The notes beneath the pieces were generated by a model that saw only the letters and a program-made list of their open reading frames with translations, did no database searches and had not been told where the DNA came from. Shown one piece after another: positions 44,388 to 52,239 of a DNA stretch of 64,000 nucleotides. A program made the translations under genes and the position numbers. This DNA is from Oscillatoria sp. SIO1A7. Lineage in GTDB: Bacteria; Cyanobacteriota; Cyanobacteriia; Cyanobacteriales; Laspinemataceae. The DNA lies in contig JAAHFN010000028.1 of assembly GCA_010672965.1 (NCBI GenBank), positions 1-64,000 on the forward strand, read 5' to 3'. Numbering within the stretch: position 1 is the first letter of the stretch; each line of letters starts with the position of its first letter.

Positions 44388-44840
44388 ATGGATTTACTTC
44401 GTTGCATGATTCCGGTAGTTAAGACTCCTAAAGACTACCAAGCTTATCGCATTAGCCCCAAAGATACTAATCGTCTCGCTATTGTTTTTGACCCGGCGAT
44501 CGCCAATGCCTCCCTAACTTATTGTGTAGAAATTTTTGATATCGGCGGGAAAACACCTCCTAACCGGCATCAATATGCTACAGAAATGTTTTTTATCCTC
44601 AAGGGAGAAGGGCGAGCTACCTGTGACGGTAAAACCGTAGATATTAAAACCGGAGATAGCATTTTAGTACCGCCCACCAGCATCCATATTATTGAAAACA
44701 CCGGACAAGAACGCTTGTATGCTCTATGTATTATGGTGCCCAATGAAGACTTTGCCGAACTCATTCGCAGTGGAACCCCGGTAGAGCTGGATCGAGAAGA
44801 TCTAGCAGTTTTAAGAGGTTCTGCTCCTGTCCTATGCTAA
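44388..44840 (+). CDS. Cupin-domain protein
   Basis: The product is 150 aa, a single beta-barrel cupin. The first cupin motif has NRHQYATEMFFILKGEGRAT, which includes His and Glu ligands, and the second has PPTSIHIIENTGQERLYAL with the third His. A mononuclear metal site is therefore probable. No partner domain is fused. Possible roles are isomerase, dioxygenase or sensor. GGAG lies 7 bases before the ATG. It follows the cysteine hydrolase on the same strand. Confidence 0.82.
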   Translation: MDLLRCMIPVVKTPKDYQAYRISPKDTNRLAIVFDPAIANASLTYCVEIFDIGGKTPPNRHQYATEMFFILKGEGRATCDGKTVDIKTGDSILVPPTSIHIIENTGQERLYALCIMVPNEDFAELIRSGTPVELDREDLAVLRGSAPVLC

Positions 44841-44897
44841 TCGCTTTGAATTTGGCAGATTAAATATCAGTTTTGCTTGCATAATTTCATCAGTAAA

Positions 44898-45038
44898 TAT
44901 CGCGGTTCTCAAATAAGTGTAATACGCGATCGGGTAGGGGCGACAGCATCCCTTCGACAATCTCTTAGCTCGCAACGGAACTTCCGTATTGGGATGCAAC
45001 GCCGGTGGCAACCTCACATCGATTTGAGAACCGCTATA
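44898..45038. repeat. Family E element, copy 2
   Basis: The ends TATCGCGGTTCTCAAATAAG and ATTTGAGAACCGCTATA are inverted. The 141-bp element includes GGGGCGACAGCATCCC and TGGGATGCAACGCC. Its right arm supplies the last codons and the stop of the cyclodipeptide synthase gene. Confidence 0.82.
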
Positions 45039-45718
45039 TCGCGTCTGCGGCGAAAGCGAACGCTAACGTAAGGAAAATTATCCAAACCTTTGAGGGCATC
45101 GGGAATATCTGCATTGCGCATAAATTCCATAGTTTCTAGTGGTTTTCCAGGATAAATATCTGCCGCCTGATGGTGACGAGCAAAATTAATATCTGCGCTC
45201 ACTTCTTCAAGAAGAAAATTACAAGCATTTTCAAGTACCAGGTTGTCATCGGATATACGATCCAACATTAATGGCGATCGATTAAGAAAATTGCTCGCAT
45301 CCCTTTTGACAGCCGCTTGAAAATGCTTGTTTTTTTGATAAAAAGATAAAACTCTCTCATGTATCTCTTTATATTCAGGGTGGCAAATCCAATCATCCCA
45401 GCGATTTATCAAATTATGGGGAATTTCATACATTTGTAAGATGTCTTGATGTTCCTCTAACCAGCGATCGCCAAGATTCAATGCCTTATCATATGCTGTT
45501 TTTTCATCGATTCCATATGACATGAAGGTATGCTTGTATAGAGTATCGGCCAAGATGATACCCACCTGCTCGTACCGTCGAGAAGCCCACTCTAGCATCG
45601 CACTGAACTTAGTTCCAGAAGTCCCATCATTCTTCAAACTGATTCCCACCATAGCGAGCGGTTTTTCCCTCCATAAGGGATGGTGAAACTCAGATTTAAC
45701 CTTGTACGAGGAGTTCAT
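45014..45718 (-). CDS. Probable tRNA-dependent cyclodipeptide synthase
   Basis: These enzymes use two aminoacyl-tRNAs to make a diketopiperazine. The product is 234 aa. GISLKND (25-31) aligns with the AlbC segment holding catalytic Ser37 and Asn40: here Ser27 and Asn30. SGTKFSAMLEWASRRYEQVG and ILADTLYKH match the conserved helix and D.L.RH region. CNFLLEEVSAD has Glu172 where AlbC has Glu182, at exactly the same distance from the Ser (145). However, the residue four before it is Phe168, where AlbC has Tyr178. IYPG near 189 fits the late pocket loop. The last residues (DIAVLKSM) are encoded by a family E repeat end, so the native C-terminus may be altered. No oxidase, methyltransferase or P450 is adjacent. 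The amino acids used are unknown. Confidence 0.75.
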   Translation of the reverse strand: MNSSYKVKSEFHHPLWREKPLAMVGISLKNDGTSGTKFSAMLEWASRRYEQVGIILADTLYKHTFMSYGIDEKTAYDKALNLGDRWLEEHQDILQMYEIPHNLINRWDDWICHPEYKEIHERVLSFYQKNKHFQAAVKRDASNFLNRSPLMLDRISDDNLVLENACNFLLEEVSADINFARHHQAADIYPGKPLETMEFMRNADIPDALKGLDNFPYVSVRFRRRRDIAVLKSM

Positions 45719-45742
45719 ATTTAGTCAAAGGTCAACAATAAG

Positions 45743-45952
45743 CAAGACTTACGCAAAACATCCAGATCTGATATTTGTAGGGCAGGACTTACGCAAACTA
45801 TCCATATCTAGTATTTGTAGGGGCAATCCCCCCGCGATTCTCAGGGGCCCAGACGCTTCGCGATCGCCCCTATTCATAGAGTCTATGCGTAAGTCCTATA
45901 GGGCAATCCCCCCGTGGTTGCCCCTACCCATAGCGTCTATGCGTAAGTCCTA
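45743..45952. mobile_element. Family A element carrying a nested second copy
   Basis: The outer element (CAAGACTTACGC to GCGTAAGTCCTA) is flanked by AATAAG on both sides (45737-45742 and 45953-45958). Another copy (45784-45898) is inserted in its core, and TAGGGC is duplicated at the junctions (45778-45783 and 45899-45904). Both duplications are 6 bp. Rejoining at TAGGGC restores the normal core. Confidence 0.9.
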
Positions 45953-46762
45953 AATAAGGTTTCCCTACACCCTACTGCTACACCCACTTGTATGGCAGGA
46001 AAGCGGGGAAGTGGGAGATATACAAGACTTAGGGGATTCCAAGAAATAAATTACCCAATTAGTAGGACGGGATCGGCGAAAAGTCCCAGCTCCAGGACAG
46101 GCGGGACGCCCGTCCTACAGAGAGACGATGGAGAAATATTTATTTGGAAATCCCTTACGCAAATTGGACGATTGAATTATATATATAGCGTTTGGTGCGC
46201 GGTGCGGCACCCTACTCTGCCGGGGGTAAGCTCATCTAAGGTAGTAACATTTGCTACAGACATATATTAAAAGATAGTATCAAGAGTCCTAAAAACGCGG
46301 TTTATTGTCAATAAGCCACTCTTATTCTCAACTTTATTTTGGATCCTAACTCGCCCTCAAGGTCTCGGAAGGTCTTACTATGCTCTAGCTGGATTCAAAG
46401 CATCAAAGGGCCGTTATATTAGTCTCAATTTCAGCGAAAAATCGGTTTATTGTACTTTTTGCAGTAGCAACATATACTAACTTAGATGAAATTACCCTGA
46501 AACTCTGCCCCCTGCACTGCTCGCTGCTAGCATTTCAAGGTATTTTTGAGAGTTAAACGATTTTTTCTGGTGCCCGATAACCGATACCCCAATGCCATCC
46601 CCTCTAACCCCTTTTAAAGGACCTTTAAGATAGGGTATTGCCCAATGCCCAATTAATTTAAAAGCGTATATTCCATAGCTAATTCTAATACTTTATTAGG
46701 TCCTCTGTCAGAATAGGAATGATTCAATAAGTCCTTAAACTGTTAATCTGTTAGTAAGAACT

Positions 46763-46790
46763 TTTTGCATTAAGCTTGTTTTGCATTAAG
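46763..46790 (+). promoter_or_regulatory. Direct repeat upstream of the porin
   Basis: TTTTGCATTAAG occurs twice with a 4-base spacer, 68 bp before the porin ATG. The 16-bp period suits binding of a tandem regulator on one face of the helix. No Fur box is evident. Confidence 0.4.
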
Positions 46791-46857
46791 ATTTTTTAGA
46801 ACGACTGAGATTGGGAGCTATCCCAAATCTTCGGTGTGAGGATAACTAACAACGAAT

Positions 46858-48522
46858 ATGCAACCAAGAAACATCCGTTCCTTACTGCTATATCCCATCC
46901 TTCTGGGCGCTGTATCTGCGGTCTCCATAGCCCAGACCAGTGGAGCCCAGCAGGCCACAGAAGCAAATTTTCCTTCAGAGACCCTGGCCAAAACCACGGC
47001 AACAGACGAAACAACCGATATTCTCCAGCAAGTTGAGGAATATAACCCCGTCAACTTGACCCTGCAACAGAGTGACCCCCTCATTAGAATTAACTCTGTT
47101 GACGAACTGAGCGACGTGCGACCCACAGACTGGGCCTACAGCGCCTTGCGAGGACTGGCCGAGCGCTACGGTTGTTTGCTGGGCTATCAAGATGGCACCT
47201 ATCGCGGTAATCGGGCCATGACCCGCTACGAGTTTGCCGCAGGCTTAGACGAATGTATGAACGTGATGCAGCGTCTAATTGAGGGTGCCGTATCTGAAAT
47301 CGGTTCGGGGGACCTAGATGTTATAGCCCGCCTGCAAGAAGAATTTGCTGCGGAACTGGCCACCATGCGGGCGCGGGTTGACGGCCTAGAAGTGCGGACC
47401 GCAGAGCTGGAAGCCAATCAATTCTCTACAACCACCAAGCTCAAAGGGGAAGCGATTTTTGCCCTGGTGGATGCGTTTGGTGAAGGTGGCGAGGATATCA
47501 ACGGCGGCGAAGATGTAGAAACCGCCTTCGGATATCGGGTGCGGATGAACTTCGACACCAGCTTTACCGGCAAAGACCGCTTGCGCACTCGCCTGCAAGC
47601 CCTAAATGTCCCTCCTTTGGATGACGCTACCGGGACGCGGATGGCCCGTTTGGGCTTTGACGGCAACGAAAGCAGCCAATTCACCGTTCACCGTTTGGAC
47701 TATCGTTTTCCCCTAAGCGACAAGGCAAGGCTGAATATCGGCGCAGTCGGGTTCCAGTCCAACAGGTTTGCCTCGGTAACCAATCCCTTGCTAGCAAGCA
47801 GCGGTAGTGGCGCTCTATCCCGGTTTGCACGGCGCAACCCCTTGATTCACCGCACCCCAAGCGGTGCGGGTATCGGTCTGGAGTACAAACTCAGCGATGC
47901 CCTGACGTTGGATTTGGGTTACTTCGCCGGAGATGCGGAAAGTCCGACCCCCAAGAATGGCTTATTTAACGGCGCTTATAGTGCTTTTGCCCAAGCAAGC
48001 ATCGAGCCGACAGAAAATATAGAACTAAGCCTGAGCTATGTGAATAGCTACCACCCGGGTGGGGGCGTCAACTTGACCGGATCTACAGGGAGCAGCAATG
48101 CGAGGCGGCCGTTTGGTAATGATGCCACTTCTGCCAATCGCTTTGCAGTCGGTGCGAGCGTAGATCTAAATCCAGTAGTGATTTCCGGCTGGGGAGGTTT
48201 TGTAACCGCCGAAGCCCAGGACGGTCCGCGTCAAGATGATAGTGCCGATATTTGGACATGGATGGTTAACGTGGGCGTACCGGATGTAGGCAAAAAAGGA
48301 AGTCTGTTTGCTCTGGTGGTCGGTCAACCCCCTAAATTAACCGATGTGGATGGCGGCGAGCAAGATCCCGATACCTCACTCCACTTTGAGGCTATGTATC
48401 GCTATCCCATCGCCAAGAAAATCGCGATTACTCCTGGGGTGATTGTGATTACCAACCCAGAACATAACAGCGATAACGAGACAATTGTTGTCGGCACTGT
48501 CAGAACTACCTTTAAGTTTTAG
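46858..48522 (+). CDS. Iron-uptake porin (SLH-OprB type)
   Basis: The product is 554 aa. A signal peptide occupies about 1-30 (LLLYPILLGAVSAVSIAQTS). A single SLH domain follows at about 80-130 (ELSDVRPTDWAYSALRGLAE; GYQDGTYRGNRAMTRYEFAA), then a short coiled coil. The rest is an OprB-like beta-barrel with alternating pattern, ending in VGTVRTTFKF, an aromatic C-terminal outer-membrane signal. Cyanobacterial proteins of this architecture are outer-membrane porins, and some promote iron uptake. SLH would bind peptidoglycan-linked polysaccharide. Twin direct repeats lie upstream. Confidence 0.93.
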   Translation: MQPRNIRSLLLYPILLGAVSAVSIAQTSGAQQATEANFPSETLAKTTATDETTDILQQVEEYNPVNLTLQQSDPLIRINSVDELSDVRPTDWAYSALRGLAERYGCLLGYQDGTYRGNRAMTRYEFAAGLDECMNVMQRLIEGAVSEIGSGDLDVIARLQEEFAAELATMRARVDGLEVRTAELEANQFSTTTKLKGEAIFALVDAFGEGGEDINGGEDVETAFGYRVRMNFDTSFTGKDRLRTRLQALNVPPLDDATGTRMARLGFDGNESSQFTVHRLDYRFPLSDKARLNIGAVGFQSNRFASVTNPLLASSGSGALSRFARRNPLIHRTPSGAGIGLEYKLSDALTLDLGYFAGDAESPTPKNGLFNGAYSAFAQASIEPTENIELSLSYVNSYHPGGGVNLTGSTGSSNARRPFGNDATSANRFAVGASVDLNPVVISGWGGFVTAEAQDGPRQDDSADIWTWMVNVGVPDVGKKGSLFALVVGQPPKLTDVDGGEQDPDTSLHFEAMYRYPIAKKIAITPGVIVITNPEHNSDNETIVVGTVRTTFKF

Positions 48523-48846
48523 GTGAGGGAAAAGTGAATAGCACTACGGATTAAGGTGTTTTGACAACTGTAGGGGGGGATTCGCGAGTCCCCCCCTACG
48601 AACCCCTTGTCCCCCCTTATCCTAAGCCTTCTTAGTAGTGCAAAGCGCTACGCGCCCTTGCAAGAGGCACTCTTGGAAGAGGCAATAGTTTATTTGACAG
48701 TCGTTTCGGGACTTCAGGGTCTCCTAACCGTCTTTACTGCTATACAACCTCTGCGTACCGAAATTGAAATGCTCCCTGACAGCTGACTGCTGACTGCTGA
48801 CTGCTATATTATGCTATCCTTTTTAGCAGGATTTTTTATTAGCAAC
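48523..48846. repeat. Palindromic and family B/G remnants
   Basis: TGTAGGGGGGATTCGCG with CGCGAGTCCCCCCCTACG is a palindrome at about 48569-48600. GAAATTGAAATGCTCCC (about 48761) is a half family G end. TGACTGCTGACTGCTATA (about 48790) is a half family B end. No gene is seen apart from possible promoter sequence for the antitoxin. Confidence 0.55.
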
Positions 48847-49116
48847 ATGAACGTACTTACTCTGGACGAACTCGGTCGGATTGCGCTTCCTCAGAAGGTT
48901 CTCGAACAAGCTGGCTTGGGGCATGCGACTCAGTTTAATTTAGAAATCCAAGATGGCAAGCTAATTTTAGAGCCTTTGCCCCAAGACCTGAAAATTTACC
49001 ATAAAGATGGGGTTTTGGTCTTTGAAGCGGAGCCAATAGGCAACCTAGAAGGATTTCTTAATGACTTTATTGACGAGCTTCGGGAAGAGCGGATTGCTCA
49101 ATTGGCTTCATGGTAA
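48847..49116 (+). CDS. AbrB/MazE-type antitoxin
   Basis: The product is 89 aa from ATG 48847 (MNVLTLDELGRIALPQKVLE), which starts in the swapped-hairpin AbrB/MazE DNA-binding fold (LDELGRIALPQKVLEQAGL). The C-terminal half (YHKDGVLVFEAEPIGNLEGF) would bind the toxin. Its stop overlaps a vapC-like start (ATG 49110), typical of VapBC operons. The toxin is broken, so the antitoxin may persist as a solo DNA-binding protein. An upstream in-frame start (48811) adds a hydrophobic stretch and is not favoured. Confidence 0.8.
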   Translation: MNVLTLDELGRIALPQKVLEQAGLGHATQFNLEIQDGKLILEPLPQDLKIYHKDGVLVFEAEPIGNLEGFLNDFIDELREERIAQLASW

Positions 49117-49348
49117 AAATACTATTCGATAGGTTTTGGTTGCGGCATTATGGGTTAATCATCCCCAAAATACAGTTTGCTTGCATTGGTTGCAACGAGC
49201 CCGAACGGAGCAAATTCAGGGATTAATAGCTACTCATAATCTGGCTGAAGCGTACTCAGTTCTGACCCGCCTCCCAATATACAAAATTTGGCTCATAGCA
49301 AAGCCCATATCCGGAATGCTATCGCCCCTAAAAATGTGTAAGGTGTAG
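49110..49348 (+). pseudogene. Broken VapC-like PIN toxin
   Basis: From ATG 49110 the frame reads MVKILFD, the PIN start, then shifts. The downstream frame gives VLVAALWVNHPQNTVCLHWL and IQGLIATHNLAEAYSVLTRL, typical VapC. Comparison suggests about 4 bp lost after the first catalytic Asp (49128-49130). The 3' part ends by about 49290 and merges into a repeat (TCCGGAATGCTATCGCCCCT). The C-terminal catalytic Asp and Glu residues are missing, so the toxin is inactive. Confidence 0.75.
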
Positions 49349-49372
49349 GGTGTGGGGTTTAGGCAATTTCGA

Positions 49373-49450
49373 GCTTTGAGTTTAAAGAAATTTTTGAGTT
49401 AAAACTCTTTAATTTAAAACTCAAAACTCAAAAATTAAAACTCAAAACTC
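49373..49450. repeat. AAACTCAA array and flanks
   Basis: AAACTC/AAAACTC units fill most of this short gap between vapC and the 2Fe-2S gene, resembling the array at 107-143. GTGTAGGG units (about 49338-49362) precede it. Confidence 0.75.
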
Positions 49451-49466
49451 TCCCATAACCCAATTC

Positions 49467-50192
49467 CTAAAAATGCTTTGCAAGCAGTTTGGGAATTTCT
49501 GATGCTTCAATTCGGCTATAGCGAGTTTTGTCGGGCATCACTACAATATTCGGTCCGGCTTTGCAGCGCTTCATGCAGCCGGTTGGTTTAATAGCAACTT
49601 CGTCTTGCAAACCGCGATCGCGCAAATGTTCTTCTATAATTGGGCAGATTGCTTTACCCCCTCGCTTGCGACAATCGGACTTTTGACAAACCAGAATTGT
49701 AGCTTTCTTTTTGGCGGGCTTAGCTAATGCTATTGGAGTAGCCGGCTCTAGATCGCCGTGTCTTGTATTCTGTTTTGTATTTAGTTTTCCGTTTAATTGG
49801 TCGCTTAACTTGTTGGCGCTTAATTGGGCGCTTAATTTAGCGCTTAATTTGGCAGGTTCTGAGGTTGCGTTAAATCTTCTCGCCTCTCCAACCTCTACCG
49901 AAGCAAAAGTTTCCGATCTACTTCTGCTTTTAAGAACTTCAACCTCATAGGCATATAGTTTCAGCTTGCCAGTTTTGCGGCAAAGACTACTTTCCCCGGT
50001 TACCTGGAGCCAATCCCCCTGTTGCCACAGTTCGTTCGCCTCGGCTCGTAACTCTTTAGGGATTTTAATCCAATATTCCAACTTGGCAGTGGCCAGTCGC
50101 AGCTTTTTTGGTTTGTAACCATCTTTGAGGATCAAACCAACGAACTCTCCCTCAAGCTGAAATTCCGAAACTTGTTTGCTGGATTTACCCAT
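49467..50192 (-). CDS. Thioredoxin-like [2Fe-2S] ferredoxin-domain protein
   Basis: The product is 241 aa. The C-terminal thioredoxin-like ferredoxin domain (about 160-241) has four cysteines in TILVCQKSDCRKRGGKAICP and PTGCMKRCKAGPNIVV; the C-x4-C and C-x3-C pairs would hold one [2Fe-2S] cluster. The N-terminal 85 residues form a beta-rich OB-like segment (QLEGEFVGLILKDGYKPKKL). The linker has a repetitive Lys/Leu/Ser stretch (AKLSAKLSAQLSANKL). It is an electron-transfer or sensing protein of unknown partner. Confidence 0.85.
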   Translation of the reverse strand: MGKSSKQVSEFQLEGEFVGLILKDGYKPKKLRLATAKLEYWIKIPKELRAEANELWQQGDWLQVTGESSLCRKTGKLKLYAYEVEVLKSRSRSETFASVEVGEARRFNATSEPAKLSAKLSAQLSANKLSDQLNGKLNTKQNTRHGDLEPATPIALAKPAKKKATILVCQKSDCRKRGGKAICPIIEEHLRDRGLQDEVAIKPTGCMKRCKAGPNIVVMPDKTRYSRIEASEIPKLLAKHF

Positions 50193-50212
50193 GTTTATTT
50201 GATTTCAGGTTA

Positions 50213-50317
50213 TATAGCAGTAAGCAGTCAACTGTCAGCAGTCAGCTTTTAGCACAAGCGTTGCCGTCACTAGCTTTGGAGAATTTTGAATTATCCGCTC
50301 CCGAGCGTAGTGCTATA
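50213..50317. repeat. Family B element
   Basis: TATAGCAGTAAGCAGTCAAC begins it and GCGTAGTGCTATA ends it. Internal AGCGTTGCCGTCACTAGCTT parallels the copy at 59513. Confidence 0.78.
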
Positions 50318-50349
50318 AATAATTATTTTTTGTAATAGTTAACAACTAG

Positions 50350-50598
50350 CTAGTTAACAAGATGCCAGCAGCGTTCTAGCGATCGCGCTAACTCTAGGCG
50401 AGAAAAACTCAATTGTTTCAATACGCTATTGACTTGAATTGCCGCAGTCGGACCTGCAATCCATACCCGTAAAGGCTGCCCTATTTTGCACCAACAGGGA
50501 ATATCCAACTCGCGCAAGCGTTTATAGGCTTGCCAGCGGTCGCTCCAGGGGACCTCTACAATCTCCGTAGCCTCAGCTTCCAAATCTGATAAATGCAT
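50350..50598 (-). CDS. Asr1405/Asl0597-type small protein
   Basis: The product is 82 aa. IVEVPWSDRWQAYKRLRELD, IPCWCKIGQPLRVWIAGPTA and the C-terminal ELARSLERCWHLVN match the cyanobacterial Asr1405/Asl0597 protein type. CWC and RCW cysteines are conserved-looking. The function is unknown. It is cytosolic, with no membrane segment, and stands alone. Confidence 0.82.
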   Translation of the reverse strand: MHLSDLEAEATEIVEVPWSDRWQAYKRLRELDIPCWCKIGQPLRVWIAGPTAAIQVNSVLKQLSFSRLELARSLERCWHLVN

Positions 50599-51004
50599 TG
50601 GCTCTTTATAAATGCAATCTATTTTAGTTAAGGTTTTACCGGCCCTTTATCCTGCTTTTAGGCACTGCCCTCAGCATTAGGCTTATTTTCATCATATACT
50701 AAGTGCGAACAATTCTCAAAAACTTTTAAAAAAAATTTGCAATCCTTCAAAACTTCTCATTCTAGAGGCCCGTTTAAATTATTTTTTTAGTTTTGACAGG
50801 ACTTAGGCAATAGCTCTTTATGTAGGGGTATTGCTATGCTTACGGCACTGTATGTAGCGAAAAATCTGACAATCACATATCCAATGCCGCACGATCGCGA
50901 GCCCAATACCATTCCCCATTCGCAATAATTAGGTAAAAATTACCAAGCAGAGAATGCTAGACTATTGGCAATAAGCTCTGCTTAATGAGAGAGGAGAACA
51001 CGCT
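50599..51004. other. Intergenic region before dps
   Basis: Mostly AT-rich. A family A-like left end (ACAGGACTTAGGCAATAG) occurs at about 50803, without a matching right end. GAGGAG before the ATG at 51005 is the dps ribosome-binding site. Confidence 0.5.
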
Positions 51005-51541
51005 ATGCCTAGAACTCAGAGTGCATTCCGCGCTTTTGACCAAATAGAGGAAAATCCAATTGGGCTCGATCGAGAAGTAATAGTTGGGATCTGTGACGGG
51101 TTGAATATAGTATTGGCTAGTTTTCAGGGCCTCTACCTGCAATACGAGAAACATCATTTTGTGGTAGAAGGTGCTGAATTCTATTCTCTGCACAAGTTTT
51201 TTGAAGAGTGCTATGAAGAAGTTCGCGGCCACGTTCACGACTTGGGAGAGCGCTTGAATGGTTTGGGGGGTATACCGGCTGCCAGCTTTAGCAAGTTAGC
51301 TCAGTTGTCCTGCTTCCAGCCAGAAAATGATGGAGTCTTTAGCTGCAGGGAGATGGTGGAACATGACTTGTCGGCCGAGCAAGCTCTGATTGATGTGCTG
51401 CGGCGTCAGGCAGCCCAAGCAGAAAGTGTGGGCGATCGCGCCACTCGCTATCTCTACGAAAAAATTCTCCTCGAAACCGAAGAACGGGCCTATCATCTCA
51501 ATCATTTCCTAGCTGGAGATACCCTAGTAACTCTCAAATAG
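51005..51541 (+). CDS. dps: Dps-family DNA-protection ferritin
   Basis: Dps oxidises and stores iron in a 12-mer and shields DNA during starvation or oxidative stress. The product is 178 aa. The ferroxidase-site pattern is visible: [20 protein letters not shown] (His and Asp/Glu-type ligands), then [20 protein letters not shown]. The C-terminal helix pair ([20 protein letters not shown]) completes the four-helix bundle. The N-terminal extension is short. GAGGAG lies 8 bases before the ATG and a terminator follows the gene. Confidence 0.92.
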   Translation: MPRTQSAFRAFDQIEENPIGLDREVIVGICDGLNIVLASFQGLYLQYEKHHFVVEGAEFYSLHKFFEECYEEVRGHVHDLGERLNGLGGIPAASFSKLAQLSCFQPENDGVFSCREMVEHDLSAEQALIDVLRRQAAQAESVGDRATRYLYEKILLETEERAYHLNHFLAGDTLVTLK

Positions 51542-51625
51542 ACCGGGGCAGGCACGGGACACTGTCCCTACAGATTGTGTCAATGTGTAAGTCCTATATA
51601 TATAAGGTGCTAGACCGCGCCTACA

Positions 51626-51669
51626 ATCCCGGACCTATAGAGCTACAGATCTCTGAGTCCGGGATTTTT
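51626..51669 (+). terminator. Terminator after dps
   Basis: AATCCCGGAC and GTCCGGGATT form a 10-bp stem, loop of about 22 bases, followed by TTTTT. Confidence 0.8.
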
Positions 51670-51790
51670 ATTGCCGCATAATCTGGATTGGATGGTCATG
51701 TCAAATCGGTTAGCCATTGCATATCTAACTTGAGAAGATTTTTAAATTTGTCAAGAGTTATTGACCGACGCTCTAGAGAAAGCTGTCTGA

Positions 51791-51974
51791 TATAGCAGTA
51801 AGCAGTCAGCCCTATGCCCTCTGGGGCAGGCTATGCCCCAGAGGGCAGGCTACGCCTACGCCTACGACTTAGCCTCGGGACATGCTTTCAGCTTTCAGCT
51901 TGAGCGTCAAAGCCTTGCCAATTCAAGATTTTGGCGTTTTGCAACTGTCCTAACCTTAATCGGTAGTGCTATAT
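51791..51974. repeat. Family B element with internal palindrome insert
   Basis: TATAGCAGTAAGCAGTCAGC and CGGTAGTGCTATA are the ends. GCCCTCTGGGGCA and TGCCCCAGAGGGC form a 13-bp stem inside (about 51818-51848). It is longer than other copies because of this insert. Confidence 0.75.
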
Positions 51975-52239
51975 AGACGAATTTTTTTTAACCTGGTGAG
52001 GTATAACATAGTGGTTGACATCATCACTCTTTTGCGACCTAGCTCGGGACTTAGCTCGCAAGAGTAAAAACTACTATAGAGAAGAGGACTACTATCTCCG
52101 ACCTTTTTTCTGTTATTGCAATATTGTTAGTAAGCAATGTATTAAAACAGCTTACTCCTCTTCGTCTAGTTCAAAATTTAAAAGATAACGAGCATCTACT
52201 GAATCTGTAAGAAAGATAATTAACATTACCTATTTACAT
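51975..52239. other. Leader region of the propeller-sulfotransferase gene
   Basis: ACTCTTTTGCGA and TCGCAAGAGT form an imperfect hairpin at about 52027-52062, followed by AAAAAC. TTGACA occurs at about 52016 without a matching -10. No gene is seen. Confidence 0.4.

Larger units (their letters stand above)
45719..46857. other. Repeat-rich gap before the porin gene
   Basis: It contains the nested family A elements (45743-45952), a GTAGGACGGG/CCCGTCCTAC palindrome (about 46061-46114) and a GGTGCGCGGTGCGGCACCCT segment (about 46194). The remaining 46271-46760 has no recognisable element or gene. Twin TTTTGCATTAAG direct repeats (46763-46774 and 46779-46790) lie before the porin start. Confidence 0.5.

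Noticed and set aside
46271-46760. Fur box before the iron porin
   Set aside because: No GATAATGATAATCATTATC-like 19-mer was visible.
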